DNA from: Blautia sp. SC05B48 | GTDB taxonomy: Bacteria > Bacillota > Clostridia > Lachnospirales > Lachnospiraceae | Direction of reading: 5' to 3' | Length of the DNA stretch: 64,000 nt | Assembly: GCF_005848555.1 (NCBI RefSeq) | Contig: NZ_CP040518.1 | Coordinates: forward strand, 124,001 to 188,000 | Shown: in pieces, positions 36,468 to 44,796 of the stretch | How the letters are laid out: the number at the start of each line of letters is the position of its first letter | Position numbering within the stretch: position 1 is the stretch's first letter | Made by a program: the position numbers and the translations under genes | The notes under the pieces: model-generated | Told to the model about the DNA's origin: nothing | The model's database searches: none | Seen by the model: only the letters and a program-made list of their open reading frames with translations

Positions 36468-37907
36468 TTATCTCCTTCTCTCAATTTCCTCTGCCAGTGC
36501 TTTTCTGACGCTGTCAGGATTTGCCTTGCCTTTCAGTTCTCTCATCAGCTGTCCTACAAAAAATCCCATAACCTTATCCTTGCCGCCCAGAAGCTCTGCC
36601 AGCGGTCCGGGGTTTGCATCTACGATCTTTTTCACAGTTTCGGTGAGAAGGCCTGTATCTTCTACGATCTTAAGGCCATTCTCTTCTATATATACAACCG
36701 GATCAATATCCTCGTCAAACACTTTTTCAAATACTTTCTTGGCATTCTGTGCGCTGACCTCTTTTTTCTCCACCATGGAAAGAAGGTCTGCCAGATGCTT
36801 CGGGGTAAAGCTTACCCTTTCCGGATCAAGGCCCTTGTCCTTTGTCAGGCGGAGAACCTCCACCATAAACCAGTTTGCCACCTTTTTCGGGTTTCCGAGA
36901 AGAACTGCTGTCTCCTCAAAAAGTCCTGCCAGATGTCTGGATTCGGTCAGGATCCCTGCATCATAAGCCGGAAGCTCATACTCCTTCTGATAACGCTCCA
37001 TCTTGGCTTCACGAAGCTCCGGAATGGAAGTACGCAGCTCTTCGATCCATGCATCGGAAATATGGATCGGCGGAAGATCCGGGTCCGGGAAGTAACGGTA
37101 ATCTTTGGCATCCTCTTTGGAACGCATGGCGTGAGAAGACTCTTTGTTGTCATCCCATCTTCTTGTCTCCTGGACAACGGCTCTGCCTTCTTCCAGAAGC
37201 TCGATCTGACGTTCTCTCTCTCCTTCGATTGCTCTCGCAATGGCCTTAAAGGAGTTCAGGTTCTTCATCTCTGTTCTTGTTCCGAAGGTCTCACTTCCCA
37301 CCTCACGGACGGAAAGGTTGACATCGGCACGCATGGAGCCCTCCTGGAGCTTACAGTCAGAAACTCCAAGATACTGCATGGTGCAGCGGAGCTTTTCCAG
37401 ATATGCGATAACCTCCTCGGAGCTTCTCATATCCGGCTCGGATACGATCTCGATCAGCGGTACACCGCTTCGGTTGTAGTCAACCAGGGAGCAGTCCTCC
37501 CACTCATCATGGATCAGCTTACCAGCATCCTCCTCCATATGCATCTCATGGATACGTACGGTCTTTTTGCCTGCGGAAGTCTCGATCTCAACAGCTCCGT
37601 CATAGCAGATCGGCAGATACAGCTGAGAGATCTGGTAGTTCTGGGGGTTATCCGGGTAAAAATAGTTCTTACGGTCAAACTTACAGTACTGATGGATATG
37701 ACAGTTTGCCGCAAGACCTGCCTTGATGGCAAACTCTACCACTTTTTTGTTGAGGACCGGAAGAGAGCCCGGCATACCGGTGCAGACCGGGCAGGTATGT
37801 GTATTTGGTGCGCCTCCGAATTCTGTGGAGCATCCGCAGAAGATCTTTGTTTTTGTGGCAAGCTCCACATGCACCTCAAGTCCTATGACTGTCTCATACT
37901 GTTTCAT
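36468..37907 (-). CDS. gatB: Asp-tRNA(Asn)/Glu-tRNA(Gln) amidotransferase subunit B
   Basis: 479 residues. Kinase-like N-terminal part with YETVIGLEVHVEL, DFNRSGVPLIEIV-like VDYNRSGVPLIEIV, and cysteines CGCSTEF and CPVC for zinc; C-terminal YqeY-like tRNA-binding domain. It phosphorylates the misacylated residue for transamidation. Its ATG overlaps the gatA stop by four bases. Confidence 0.97.
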   Translation of the reverse strand: MKQYETVIGLEVHVELATKTKIFCGCSTEFGGAPNTHTCPVCTGMPGSLPVLNKKVVEFAIKAGLAANCHIHQYCKFDRKNYFYPDNPQNYQISQLYLPICYDGAVEIETSAGKKTVRIHEMHMEEDAGKLIHDEWEDCSLVDYNRSGVPLIEIVSEPDMRSSEEVIAYLEKLRCTMQYLGVSDCKLQEGSMRADVNLSVREVGSETFGTRTEMKNLNSFKAIARAIEGERERQIELLEEGRAVVQETRRWDDNKESSHAMRSKEDAKDYRYFPDPDLPPIHISDAWIEELRTSIPELREAKMERYQKEYELPAYDAGILTESRHLAGLFEETAVLLGNPKKVANWFMVEVLRLTKDKGLDPERVSFTPKHLADLLSMVEKKEVSAQNAKKVFEKVFDEDIDPVVYIEENGLKIVEDTGLLTETVKKIVDANPGPLAELLGGKDKVMGFFVGQLMRELKGKANPDSVRKALAEEIERRR

Positions 37908-39376
37908 GCCTTTTCTCCCCCTTCCATTGCTGTTCCGAAATCACCGCGTTTTTTCTCATAGGCGTGTGCTGCGCGGAACAGGTTGTTTTCTTTGAAGCAG
38001 TCACCGATCATCTGGATCCCGATCGGAAGGCCTGCTACGTCTTTTCCGCATGGAACGGTGATTCCGGGAAGTCCGCACAGGTTTACTGCTACCGTATAAA
38101 TATCGCCAAGATACATGGCAAGAGGATCTTTCAGGCTCTCTCCCAGCTTCGGCGCCGTAAAGGGTGATGCCGGGGCAAGAAGAACGTCATATTTGGAAAA
38201 GGCCTGATCAAATTCCTTTTTGATAAGGGCTTTTGTGCGAAGTGCTTTCAGATAGTAAGCATCGTAGTAACCGGAGCTTAACACAAAGGAGCCAAGCATG
38301 ATACGGCGCTTTACCTCCTCGCCGAAACCTTCAGTCCTTGTCTTCTTGTACATATCATGAAGTCCCTCGTACTCTTTTGCACGGAAGCCGTACTTCACAC
38401 CGTCAAAGCGCTCCAGATTGGAGCTGGCCTCTGCGCTGGCAATGATGTAGTAGGCAGGGATCATATATTCTGTTGTCTTCATGGAGAAAAATTCTACCAC
38501 TGCGCCCATCTCGGTAAGGCTCTTCAGCGTATTCATAAAGGCCTCTTTTACCTCCGGGTTCAGTCCCTCTGAGAGATATTCCTTCGGCACGCCGAATTTC
38601 ATTCCCACGATCTTATCTGTCATAGAAGCGGAGAAGTCAAGATCCTCTCTCTTCATGGAGGTGCTGTCCTTGGCATCGTGTCCGGCAATGATCTCAAGAA
38701 GTGCCGCACAGTCTGCAACATCCTTTCCTACCGGTCCGATCTGATCCAGGGAGGATGCGTAGGCAACCAGTCCGTAACGGGATACTGTTCCGTAGGTCGG
38801 TTTGATTCCGGTAACACCGCAGTAGGAACTTGGCTGACGGATGGAACCGCCGGTATCGGAGCCAAGTGCCAGGTAAGTTTCCCCTGCTGCCACTGCCGCA
38901 CAGGAGCCGCCGGAGGAGCCGCCCGGAACATGCTCCAGATCCCACGGGTTTCTGGTGACGCCGTAAGCGGATGTTTCTGTGGTACTTCCCATGGCGAACT
39001 CATCCATATTTGTCTTTCCGATGATCACAAGACCTGCCTGTTCCAGACGGTCAATAACCTCGGCATTGTACTGCGGCACAAAATTCTCAAGGATCTTTGA
39101 TGCACAGGTAGTTGTTTTTCCCTTGATGCAGATATTATCCTTAATTGCAATAGGTACACCGGCAAGAGGTCCTGTATAGGTTCCATCCTCAATGCCCTTC
39201 TGTACCTCTTTTGCTCTTGCATAGGCTTCTTTTTTGTAAGTATCAAGATAAGCGTGGACCTTGTCCTCTTTTGCTTCGATCTGATCAAATACGTATTTCA
39301 CACCGTCCAGGACGCTTATCTGATGCTGCTTGATCTTTTCCGCAAGCTGTAATGCGGTTAATTTTCCCAAATCCAT
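37904..39376 (-). CDS. gatA: Asp-tRNA(Asn)/Glu-tRNA(Gln) amidotransferase subunit A
   Basis: 490 residues, amidase-signature enzyme with the Ser-cisSer-Lys triad: Lys in AIKDNICIKG, serines in PGGSSGGS and SDTGGSIRQPSSYCG. It releases ammonia from glutamine and passes it to GatB. Sits between gatC and gatB. Confidence 0.97.
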   Translation of the reverse strand: MDLGKLTALQLAEKIKQHQISVLDGVKYVFDQIEAKEDKVHAYLDTYKKEAYARAKEVQKGIEDGTYTGPLAGVPIAIKDNICIKGKTTTCASKILENFVPQYNAEVIDRLEQAGLVIIGKTNMDEFAMGSTTETSAYGVTRNPWDLEHVPGGSSGGSCAAVAAGETYLALGSDTGGSIRQPSSYCGVTGIKPTYGTVSRYGLVAYASSLDQIGPVGKDVADCAALLEIIAGHDAKDSTSMKREDLDFSASMTDKIVGMKFGVPKEYLSEGLNPEVKEAFMNTLKSLTEMGAVVEFFSMKTTEYMIPAYYIIASAEASSNLERFDGVKYGFRAKEYEGLHDMYKKTRTEGFGEEVKRRIMLGSFVLSSGYYDAYYLKALRTKALIKKEFDQAFSKYDVLLAPASPFTAPKLGESLKDPLAMYLGDIYTVAVNLCGLPGITVPCGKDVAGLPIGIQMIGDCFKENNLFRAAHAYEKKRGDFGTAMEGGEKA

Positions 39377-39391
39377 GTCCTGTCTCCTGTC

Positions 39392-39685
39392 TTATCCAAT
39401 TGTTTTCGGAACCTGATACTGGTTTTCTTTCTTCTTCGGTGCATTGGCAAGCATTGCCTCATGATTATCTCCGTTTGTCACAACATCCTCACGGAATACG
39501 TTTTCGTCCTCAAAAATATGGGACATGGGCTCTACGGAAGAGGTGTCAAGCTCATCCAGCTTGTCTACATAGTCCAGCATCTTCTGCATGTCCTCTTTTG
39601 CTTTTTCCTTTTCATCCTCTGTCAGAGAAAGCTTTGCAAGGATGCAGACATTTTCCATTGTTTCATCATCGATTATCTTTGCCAT
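39392..39685 (-). CDS. gatC: Asp-tRNA(Asn)/Glu-tRNA(Gln) amidotransferase subunit C
   Basis: 97 residues. The linker subunit that wraps GatA and GatB; recognisable by LAKLSLTEDEKEKAKEDMQK and the ending with V-T-NGDNHEAMLANAPKK. GGAG precedes the ATG; 14 bases after aspS. Confidence 0.95.
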   Translation of the reverse strand: MAKIIDDETMENVCILAKLSLTEDEKEKAKEDMQKMLDYVDKLDELDTSSVEPMSHIFEDENVFREDVVTNGDNHEAMLANAPKKKENQYQVPKTIG

Positions 39686-39699
39686 CTTTTTTCTCCTTA

Positions 39700-41031
39700 T
39701 TACGGCTCAAGTCTGTTCATATCACGTGGGAACAGACAGGTCTCACGAACGTTTTCTTCTCCGAGGATCTGCATGGTAAGACGTTCCAGTCCGATTCCAA
39801 GTCCTCCGTGAGGCGGCATTCCATGCTTGAAGGTATCCAGGTACTGCTCCATACCCTCTTCATCCATACCACGGGCTGCGATCTTATCCTTCAGCATCTG
39901 ATAATCATGGATACGCTGTCCGCCTGTAGTTACCTCAAGTCCCTTGAACAGAAGGTCAAAGCTTAATGTAAATTTCTCATCTGACGGATCATCCATTGCG
40001 TAGAACGGACGCTTCTTAGACGGATAATGTGTGACAAAAACAAAATCAGCATCATATTCTTCTTTGAAATATCTTCCGATCAGCGCTTCTTCCTCCGGCT
40101 CCAGATCATATGGGTTGCGGATCTTACGATTATATTTTTCAGCTACCAGCTCTTTGGCCTTGTCAAAACGTACTGCCGGGATCTTGTCCACCTTCGGAAG
40201 CTCCACCTTCAGAATGGAAAGCTCATGAGCGTAGTCTTTCTTAAGAAGCTCTACCGCATACTGGAGAAATCCGGTTTCCATCTCCATGATATCCTCAAAT
40301 CCGTTGATATAGCCCATCTCAAAATCAAGGCTTGTATATTCGTTCAGATGACGTTTTGTGTTATGCTTCTCTGCACGGAATACAGGGCCGGTCTCAAATA
40401 CACGGTCAAAAACACCTACCATCATCTGTTTATAAAACTGCGGGCTCTGTGCCAGAACTGCCGGTTTATGGAAATAACTCAGCTTGAACAGGTTTGCACC
40501 ACCCTCTGCACCTCTGGCTCCGATCTTCGGTGTGTGGATCTCGGTGAACCCCTTCTCATAGAGGTAATCACGAAATGCCCGCACCAGAGCCTCCTGGATC
40601 TTGAATTTTGCACGCTCCTGCACATTACGCAGGGCGATAGGACGATAATTCAGCTTTGCCTCCAGTGAAGTGTTCAGCTTCCATTTGTCGATGGCCAGTG
40701 GAAGAGGCTCTGCAGGTGAGGAAAGGATCTCCACATGGCTGATGCGGAGTTCTCTTCCGTGAGGCGCTCTTTCTTCCTCATGAAGAGTTCCTGTGAGGCG
40801 CACACACATTGCCTCTTTCAGATTATGAATGGAAACATTTGTTTTGTCGTTCTCATATACTGTCTGAAAAAGTCCCTCTTTTTTTCGAAGTATCACAAAT
40901 GCCACATCACCCATATTACGGATGCTGTGTATTGCTCCTTCCACTGTCGCTTCCTGGTCTTTCATGCTTTCAGAAAGAAGCACGTCCCAGGCACATTCTC
41001 TAGTCTTACAGATTCCATCCATAAATTCCAT
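39700..41031 (-). CDS. aspS: aspartyl-tRNA synthetase, archaeal-type (probably non-discriminating)
   Basis: 443 residues, much shorter than the about 590 of bacterial AspRS and lacking the GAD insertion, so it is the archaeal/eukaryal type. OB-fold anticodon domain, then class II core with YRIFETGPVFRAEKHNT-like VFETGPVFRAEKHNT and GGLGIGLERLTM. The histidine in GAIHSIRNMG and the proline in RAPHG sit where archaeal-type enzymes that also charge tRNA-Asn differ from strict ones, as I recall that literature. Its operon with gatCAB supports Asp-tRNA(Asn) synthesis followed by amidation. I use the ATG at 41031, eight bases after GGAGG; a TTG lies 15 bases upstream. A long hairpin (41060-41103) without U-tract precedes it. 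Confidence 0.9.
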   Translation of the reverse strand: MEFMDGICKTRECAWDVLLSESMKDQEATVEGAIHSIRNMGDVAFVILRKKEGLFQTVYENDKTNVSIHNLKEAMCVRLTGTLHEEERAPHGRELRISHVEILSSPAEPLPLAIDKWKLNTSLEAKLNYRPIALRNVQERAKFKIQEALVRAFRDYLYEKGFTEIHTPKIGARGAEGGANLFKLSYFHKPAVLAQSPQFYKQMMVGVFDRVFETGPVFRAEKHNTKRHLNEYTSLDFEMGYINGFEDIMEMETGFLQYAVELLKKDYAHELSILKVELPKVDKIPAVRFDKAKELVAEKYNRKIRNPYDLEPEEEALIGRYFKEEYDADFVFVTHYPSKKRPFYAMDDPSDEKFTLSFDLLFKGLEVTTGGQRIHDYQMLKDKIAARGMDEEGMEQYLDTFKHGMPPHGGLGIGLERLTMQILGEENVRETCLFPRDMNRLEP

Positions 41032-41150
41032 TCCCTCATCCTCCAATTCAAAGTAGTTTCACCGAATCAGGAAATCCCCTGCGGAATTTTTCCCGATCCG
41101 GTGTGATATCAGGCATTCAGAGCAGATCATTTCTGTCCGCCCTGTTTTTT

Positions 41151-41705
41151 TTACACAGAATCATATAAAAGCATCAGAACCATCTGGGCCGTCTCAACCA
41201 TATTGGTCCCGGAATCCATACTACATTTCTGGATATAGCGATATGCGTCATCCTCGCTCAGGTGATTTCTTTCCATTAGAAGCATCTTTGCATTTGAAAT
41301 ATAATTCTGTTCTTTCCATGAACGCTGCTTCGGCTTTTTCTTATCTTTTTTCCAACGCCTTTCGATCTGGGAAAGCATCATGCTTACCGTATTTACCAGA
41401 TCTCCGACTTTCAGAGGCATTCCCACACATAAAACGGATGTTGGCGCCTCACTGATCACTCCCCGGGAGGCCATAAGCAGCATTTCAAAATAATCCGGCA
41501 TATAGTCCAGAAGATCACGGTAGTACATATCCTGAAGATGATAACCGCAAAGCAGAACGCCGCCATCAAGCTCCGAGATACTGGCAAGGGCATTGGCACC
41601 TGAATTGCATACTGCCGCCACCGTGAATCCATATCGGTTAAGGACTGTGCGGATCTTTTTTGCATCTTCTATTTTCGGTAATGCAATCACGATACTCGTG
41701 TTCAT
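41151..41705 (-). CDS. nitR: ANTAR-domain transcription antiterminator (NitR-like)
   Basis: 184 residues. The N-terminal about 115 residues are a receiver-like fold, but the phospho-acceptor region reads VLLCGYHLQDM with glycine where aspartate would be, so phosphorylation is unlikely. Residues about 135-180 form the ANTAR RNA-binding domain (NAKMLLMERNHLSEDDAYRYIQ). ANTAR proteins bind hairpins with A1/G4 hexaloops and block terminators. It follows glnA by 38 bases, the same glnA-nitR order described for solventogenic Clostridium, where NitR controls nitrogen assimilation. Four leaders with matching loops lie within 15 kb (see glnA, pyrG, glnN, amtB leaders). Confidence 0.88.
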   Translation of the reverse strand: MNTSIVIALPKIEDAKKIRTVLNRYGFTVAAVCNSGANALASISELDGGVLLCGYHLQDMYYRDLLDYMPDYFEMLLMASRGVISEAPTSVLCVGMPLKVGDLVNTVSMMLSQIERRWKKDKKKPKQRSWKEQNYISNAKMLLMERNHLSEDDAYRYIQKCSMDSGTNMVETAQMVLMLLYDSV

Positions 41706-41743
41706 AAGCCGCCACTCTCTTTCGTCCCATTATGCCTCGTTCA

Positions 41744-43066
41744 TCAGATCCGATACAGATACTCCTCGATCTCCCAGTCGGAAATCTCCTGGGAATAACG
41801 CAGCCACTCTTTTCTCTTTGCCTGCGCATACTGTTTGCAGAAAGCTTCTCCAAGGATTTCCTTCATCCAGCTGCTGTCCTCAAACAGTGTGATCGCTTCC
41901 CGCAGGTTCTCCGGTAAATTCTCGATACCCTGTTCCTTCTGATCCGACTCGGAAAGAGAACGGTTAGAAGCTTTTGTAGGATAGATCTTCTTCTGGATTC
42001 CATCCAGGCCCGCTGCCAGGCATACCGCAAAAACAAGGTATGGGTTGGATGCAGCATCCGGGCTTCGAAGCTCGATCCTGGTATCAGCACCATTGACTCT
42101 CGGGATCCTTACCAGTGAATTCTGGTTATTTCTCGTCCAGGTCAGCTCTGTAGGCGCATCAAATCCAGGTACAAGACGCTTATAAGAATTTACAAGCGGA
42201 TTGGTGATCAGAGTCATCTCACGGCTGTGAGCCAGAAGACCTCCGATAAAATAGTATGCCTCTTCACTTAATCTGGACGGATCCTCCGGATCCACGAAAA
42301 TATTTTTTCCATTTTTAAACAGTGAAAAATGGATATGCATGGCTGAACCGTTTACTTCCCGTCTTGGCTTCGGCATAAATGTCGCATGAAGTCCATGACG
42401 TTTGGCTACAGTTCTTACTGCCATCTTAAAGGTTATAACTTCGTCTGCCATCTCACGTGCTTCCCCGTAATGAAGGGCGATCTCATGCTGTGCAGGTGCT
42501 GTCTCATGATGAGAGGATTCCACCTCAAATCCCATATCCTCAAGAGTCAGTACCATGTCACGTCTTGCATTTTCGCCTAAGTCCACCGGACTTACATCCA
42601 GATATCCGGCCTTTTCGTGAGAAACCGTTGTAGGCATTCCGTTATCATCAATATGAAACAGGAAAAACTCGCATTCCGGGTCAACATAACAGGTATACCC
42701 TGCCTCCTCTGCTGCCTGCGCTGTTTTTTTCAGAATATATCTGGAGCTCATCTCATGCTCTGATCCGTCTGCACGGCGCATATCACAGATCAGTCTTGCA
42801 ACCTTTCCCTGCTGAGGACGCCATGGAAGAATTGAAAAAGTATTATAATCCGGATACAGGATCAGATCCGGCTCCTTTTCTCCCACAATGCCCGCAATAT
42901 GAGAGCCATATACAACGCACTGGTTATCCAGGGCTCTTGGAAGCTCTCTTGCTGTGATCGCAATATTTTTCAGAGTTCCAAACATATCTGTAAACTGGAG
43001 GCGGATGAACTCTACGTCTTCCTCCTCTGCCATTGCAAGAATCTCTTCTCTGGTATAATTCCCCAT
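41744..43066 (-). CDS. glnA: glutamine synthetase type I
   Basis: 440 residues, the GSI-alpha length without the adenylylation-loop insertion. Conserved segments: DMFGTLKNI, the ATP/glutamate site with MHIHFSLF, RIPRVNGADTRIELRSPDAASNPYL. It makes glutamine from glutamate, ammonium and ATP. It has a promoter with a terminator hairpin in the leader and is followed by the ANTAR gene, with which it is probably co-transcribed. GGAGAG precedes the ATG. A second, type III glutamine synthetase is encoded at 53.7 kb. Confidence 0.97.
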   Translation of the reverse strand: MGNYTREEILAMAEEEDVEFIRLQFTDMFGTLKNIAITARELPRALDNQCVVYGSHIAGIVGEKEPDLILYPDYNTFSILPWRPQQGKVARLICDMRRADGSEHEMSSRYILKKTAQAAEEAGYTCYVDPECEFFLFHIDDNGMPTTVSHEKAGYLDVSPVDLGENARRDMVLTLEDMGFEVESSHHETAPAQHEIALHYGEAREMADEVITFKMAVRTVAKRHGLHATFMPKPRREVNGSAMHIHFSLFKNGKNIFVDPEDPSRLSEEAYYFIGGLLAHSREMTLITNPLVNSYKRLVPGFDAPTELTWTRNNQNSLVRIPRVNGADTRIELRSPDAASNPYLVFAVCLAAGLDGIQKKIYPTKASNRSLSESDQKEQGIENLPENLREAITLFEDSSWMKEILGEAFCKQYAQAKRKEWLRYSQEISDWEIEEYLYRI

Positions 43067-43117
43067 AGTATTCTCTCCTTTATTTCCTCATCACACAAAA
43101 TAATTACCCTCAAAATC

Positions 43118-43207
43118 AGAAAAAGGGTGCACTTCAGAGAGCTTCCGCTCCTGAAGAACACCCTTGTTCATGGACGTAATTATAGCAATCGGTCAATTCT
43201 TTGTCAA
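43118..43207 (-). promoter_or_regulatory. glnA promoter and ANTAR-type attenuator leader
   Basis: Minus strand TTGACA (43207-43202), 17-bp spacer, TATAAT (43184-43179). Ten bases on, GAAC-AAGGGU-GUUC (43169-43156) can form a hairpin whose six-base loop has A1 and G4. In the alternative fold AAGGGUG pairs with CACCCUU (43165-43159 with 43129-43123), enclosing CUUCAG/CUGAAG, and is followed by five U: an intrinsic terminator about 50 bases before the start codon. The two folds exclude each other. Confidence 0.75.
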
Positions 43208-43220
43208 CCATTTTTTAAAA

Positions 43221-43281
43221 GGGGCAAAAGTTCAAAAGCTTTATCGCGGAAACACGAACAGTTTTTTTGATCTTTTGCCCC
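43221..43281 (-). terminator. terminator after gltD
   Basis: 10-bp stem GGGGCAAAAG/CTTTTGCCCC (43272-43281 with 43221-43230), then TTTT on the minus strand; separates gltD from the glnA promoter. Confidence 0.8.
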
Positions 43282-43295
43282 TGGTATCTGTTATT

Positions 43296-44783
43296 TTACT
43301 GTAAATATGAATAGCTCATCAGTGATTCATCCACTGCTTTCGCAGCCTCACGTCCTTCATGGATCGCCCATACGACAAGGGACTGTCCACGATGCATATC
43401 ACCTGCTGTGAACACACGATCTACGCTTGTTGCATACTGCTCCGGTTTTGTTTCCACATTGGTTCTTGGTGTAAGCGCTACACGGAAAGCATCTGTCACA
43501 TATTTCTCGCTGCCAAGGAAGCCTGCCGCAATAAGAACCACATCTGCAGGGATCACTTCCTCACTGCCCTCAACCGGTACCATATTGAATCTTCCGGTCT
43601 TTTCATCCTTTACGCTTTTCAGTTTTACGATCTTGGCCTTGCAGACATTTCCTTTTTTGTCCTTGATAAACTCGGTAACGGTTGTCTGATAGATCCGAGG
43701 ATCATGGCCGAATACTGCAATAGCCTCTTCCTGGCCGTAATCGGTTTTCAGGACCTTCGGCCACTCCGGCCATGGATTGGAAGGAGTTCTTGCTGCAGGA
43801 GGCTGCGGCATCATCTCAAGCTGTGCTACAGATTTCGCCCCCAGACGGATGGATGTTCCCACACAGTCATTACCGGTATCACCACCGCCGATGACCAGAA
43901 CATTTTTGCCCTTTGCAAGCTCATATGGGAATTTTGCAAAATCTGTATCCAGAAGACTTTTTGTTACCTGCTTCAGGAAATCCACTGCAAAGTAAATTCC
44001 CTTAGCATCTCTTCCCGGAACCTTGATATCTCTCGGATGAGAAGCTCCACAGCAGAGAAGGACACGGTCATAATCCTTCAAAAGCTGTTCTGCAGTGATG
44101 TCAACACCAACATTGATATTGGTAACAAATTTCACGCCTTCCTCTTCCATCAGCTTCAGTCTGCGGTCAATGACCTTTTTCTCCAGCTTCATGTTCGGAA
44201 TGCCGTAGCGGAGAAGTCCTCCGATACGGTCGTTTCTCTCAAATACGGTTACGCTGTGGCCACGGCGGTTCAGCTGCTGTGCTGCTGCCAGTCCGGAAGG
44301 ACCACTTCCGATGACTGCGATCGTCTTTCCTGTGCGGACAGGCGGGATCTGCGGTTTTACCCATCCTTCTGCATAGGCTGTCTCAATGATCGCTTTCTCA
44401 TTCTCCTTTGTGCTGACCGGATCTCCGTTCAGGTTGCAGGTACATGCCGCCTCACAGAGCGCCGGACACACTCTGGATGTGAACTCCGGAAAACTGTGCG
44501 TCTTGTTCAGACGAAGGAATGCCTGTTTCCAGTTTCCTGTGTATACAAGATCGTTGGTCTCCGGAACCAGGTTGTGAAGCGGACAGCCGGAAGCCATTCC
44601 GCCGATCATCATACCTGCCTGACAGAAGGGAACGCCGCAGGCCATGCAGCGTGCTCCCTGAAGTTTCTGTTTTTCTTTATTTAACGGAATACGAAATTCG
44701 TTGAAATTCTGAATACGTTCCTTTGGCGGCAAAACCTTTGCCGTTTCTCTTTTATAATCTAAAAATCCAGTTGGCTTTCCCAT
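43296..44783 (-). CDS. gltD: glutamate synthase (NADPH) small subunit
   Basis: 495 residues. N-terminal cysteines CMACGVPFCQAGM and CPLHN bind [4Fe-4S] clusters; FAD site AVIGSGPSGLAAAQ and NADPH site VIGGGDTGNDCVG follow; end motif AGDMHRGQSLVVWAI. It feeds electrons to GltB for glutamate formation from glutamine and 2-oxoglutarate. It starts 13 bases after gltB. Confidence 0.97.
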   Translation of the reverse strand: MGKPTGFLDYKRETAKVLPPKERIQNFNEFRIPLNKEKQKLQGARCMACGVPFCQAGMMIGGMASGCPLHNLVPETNDLVYTGNWKQAFLRLNKTHSFPEFTSRVCPALCEAACTCNLNGDPVSTKENEKAIIETAYAEGWVKPQIPPVRTGKTIAVIGSGPSGLAAAQQLNRRGHSVTVFERNDRIGGLLRYGIPNMKLEKKVIDRRLKLMEEEGVKFVTNINVGVDITAEQLLKDYDRVLLCCGASHPRDIKVPGRDAKGIYFAVDFLKQVTKSLLDTDFAKFPYELAKGKNVLVIGGGDTGNDCVGTSIRLGAKSVAQLEMMPQPPAARTPSNPWPEWPKVLKTDYGQEEAIAVFGHDPRIYQTTVTEFIKDKKGNVCKAKIVKLKSVKDEKTGRFNMVPVEGSEEVIPADVVLIAAGFLGSEKYVTDAFRVALTPRTNVETKPEQYATSVDRVFTAGDMHRGQSLVVWAIHEGREAAKAVDESLMSYSYLQ

Positions 44784-44796
44784 TTCCTCATCCTCC

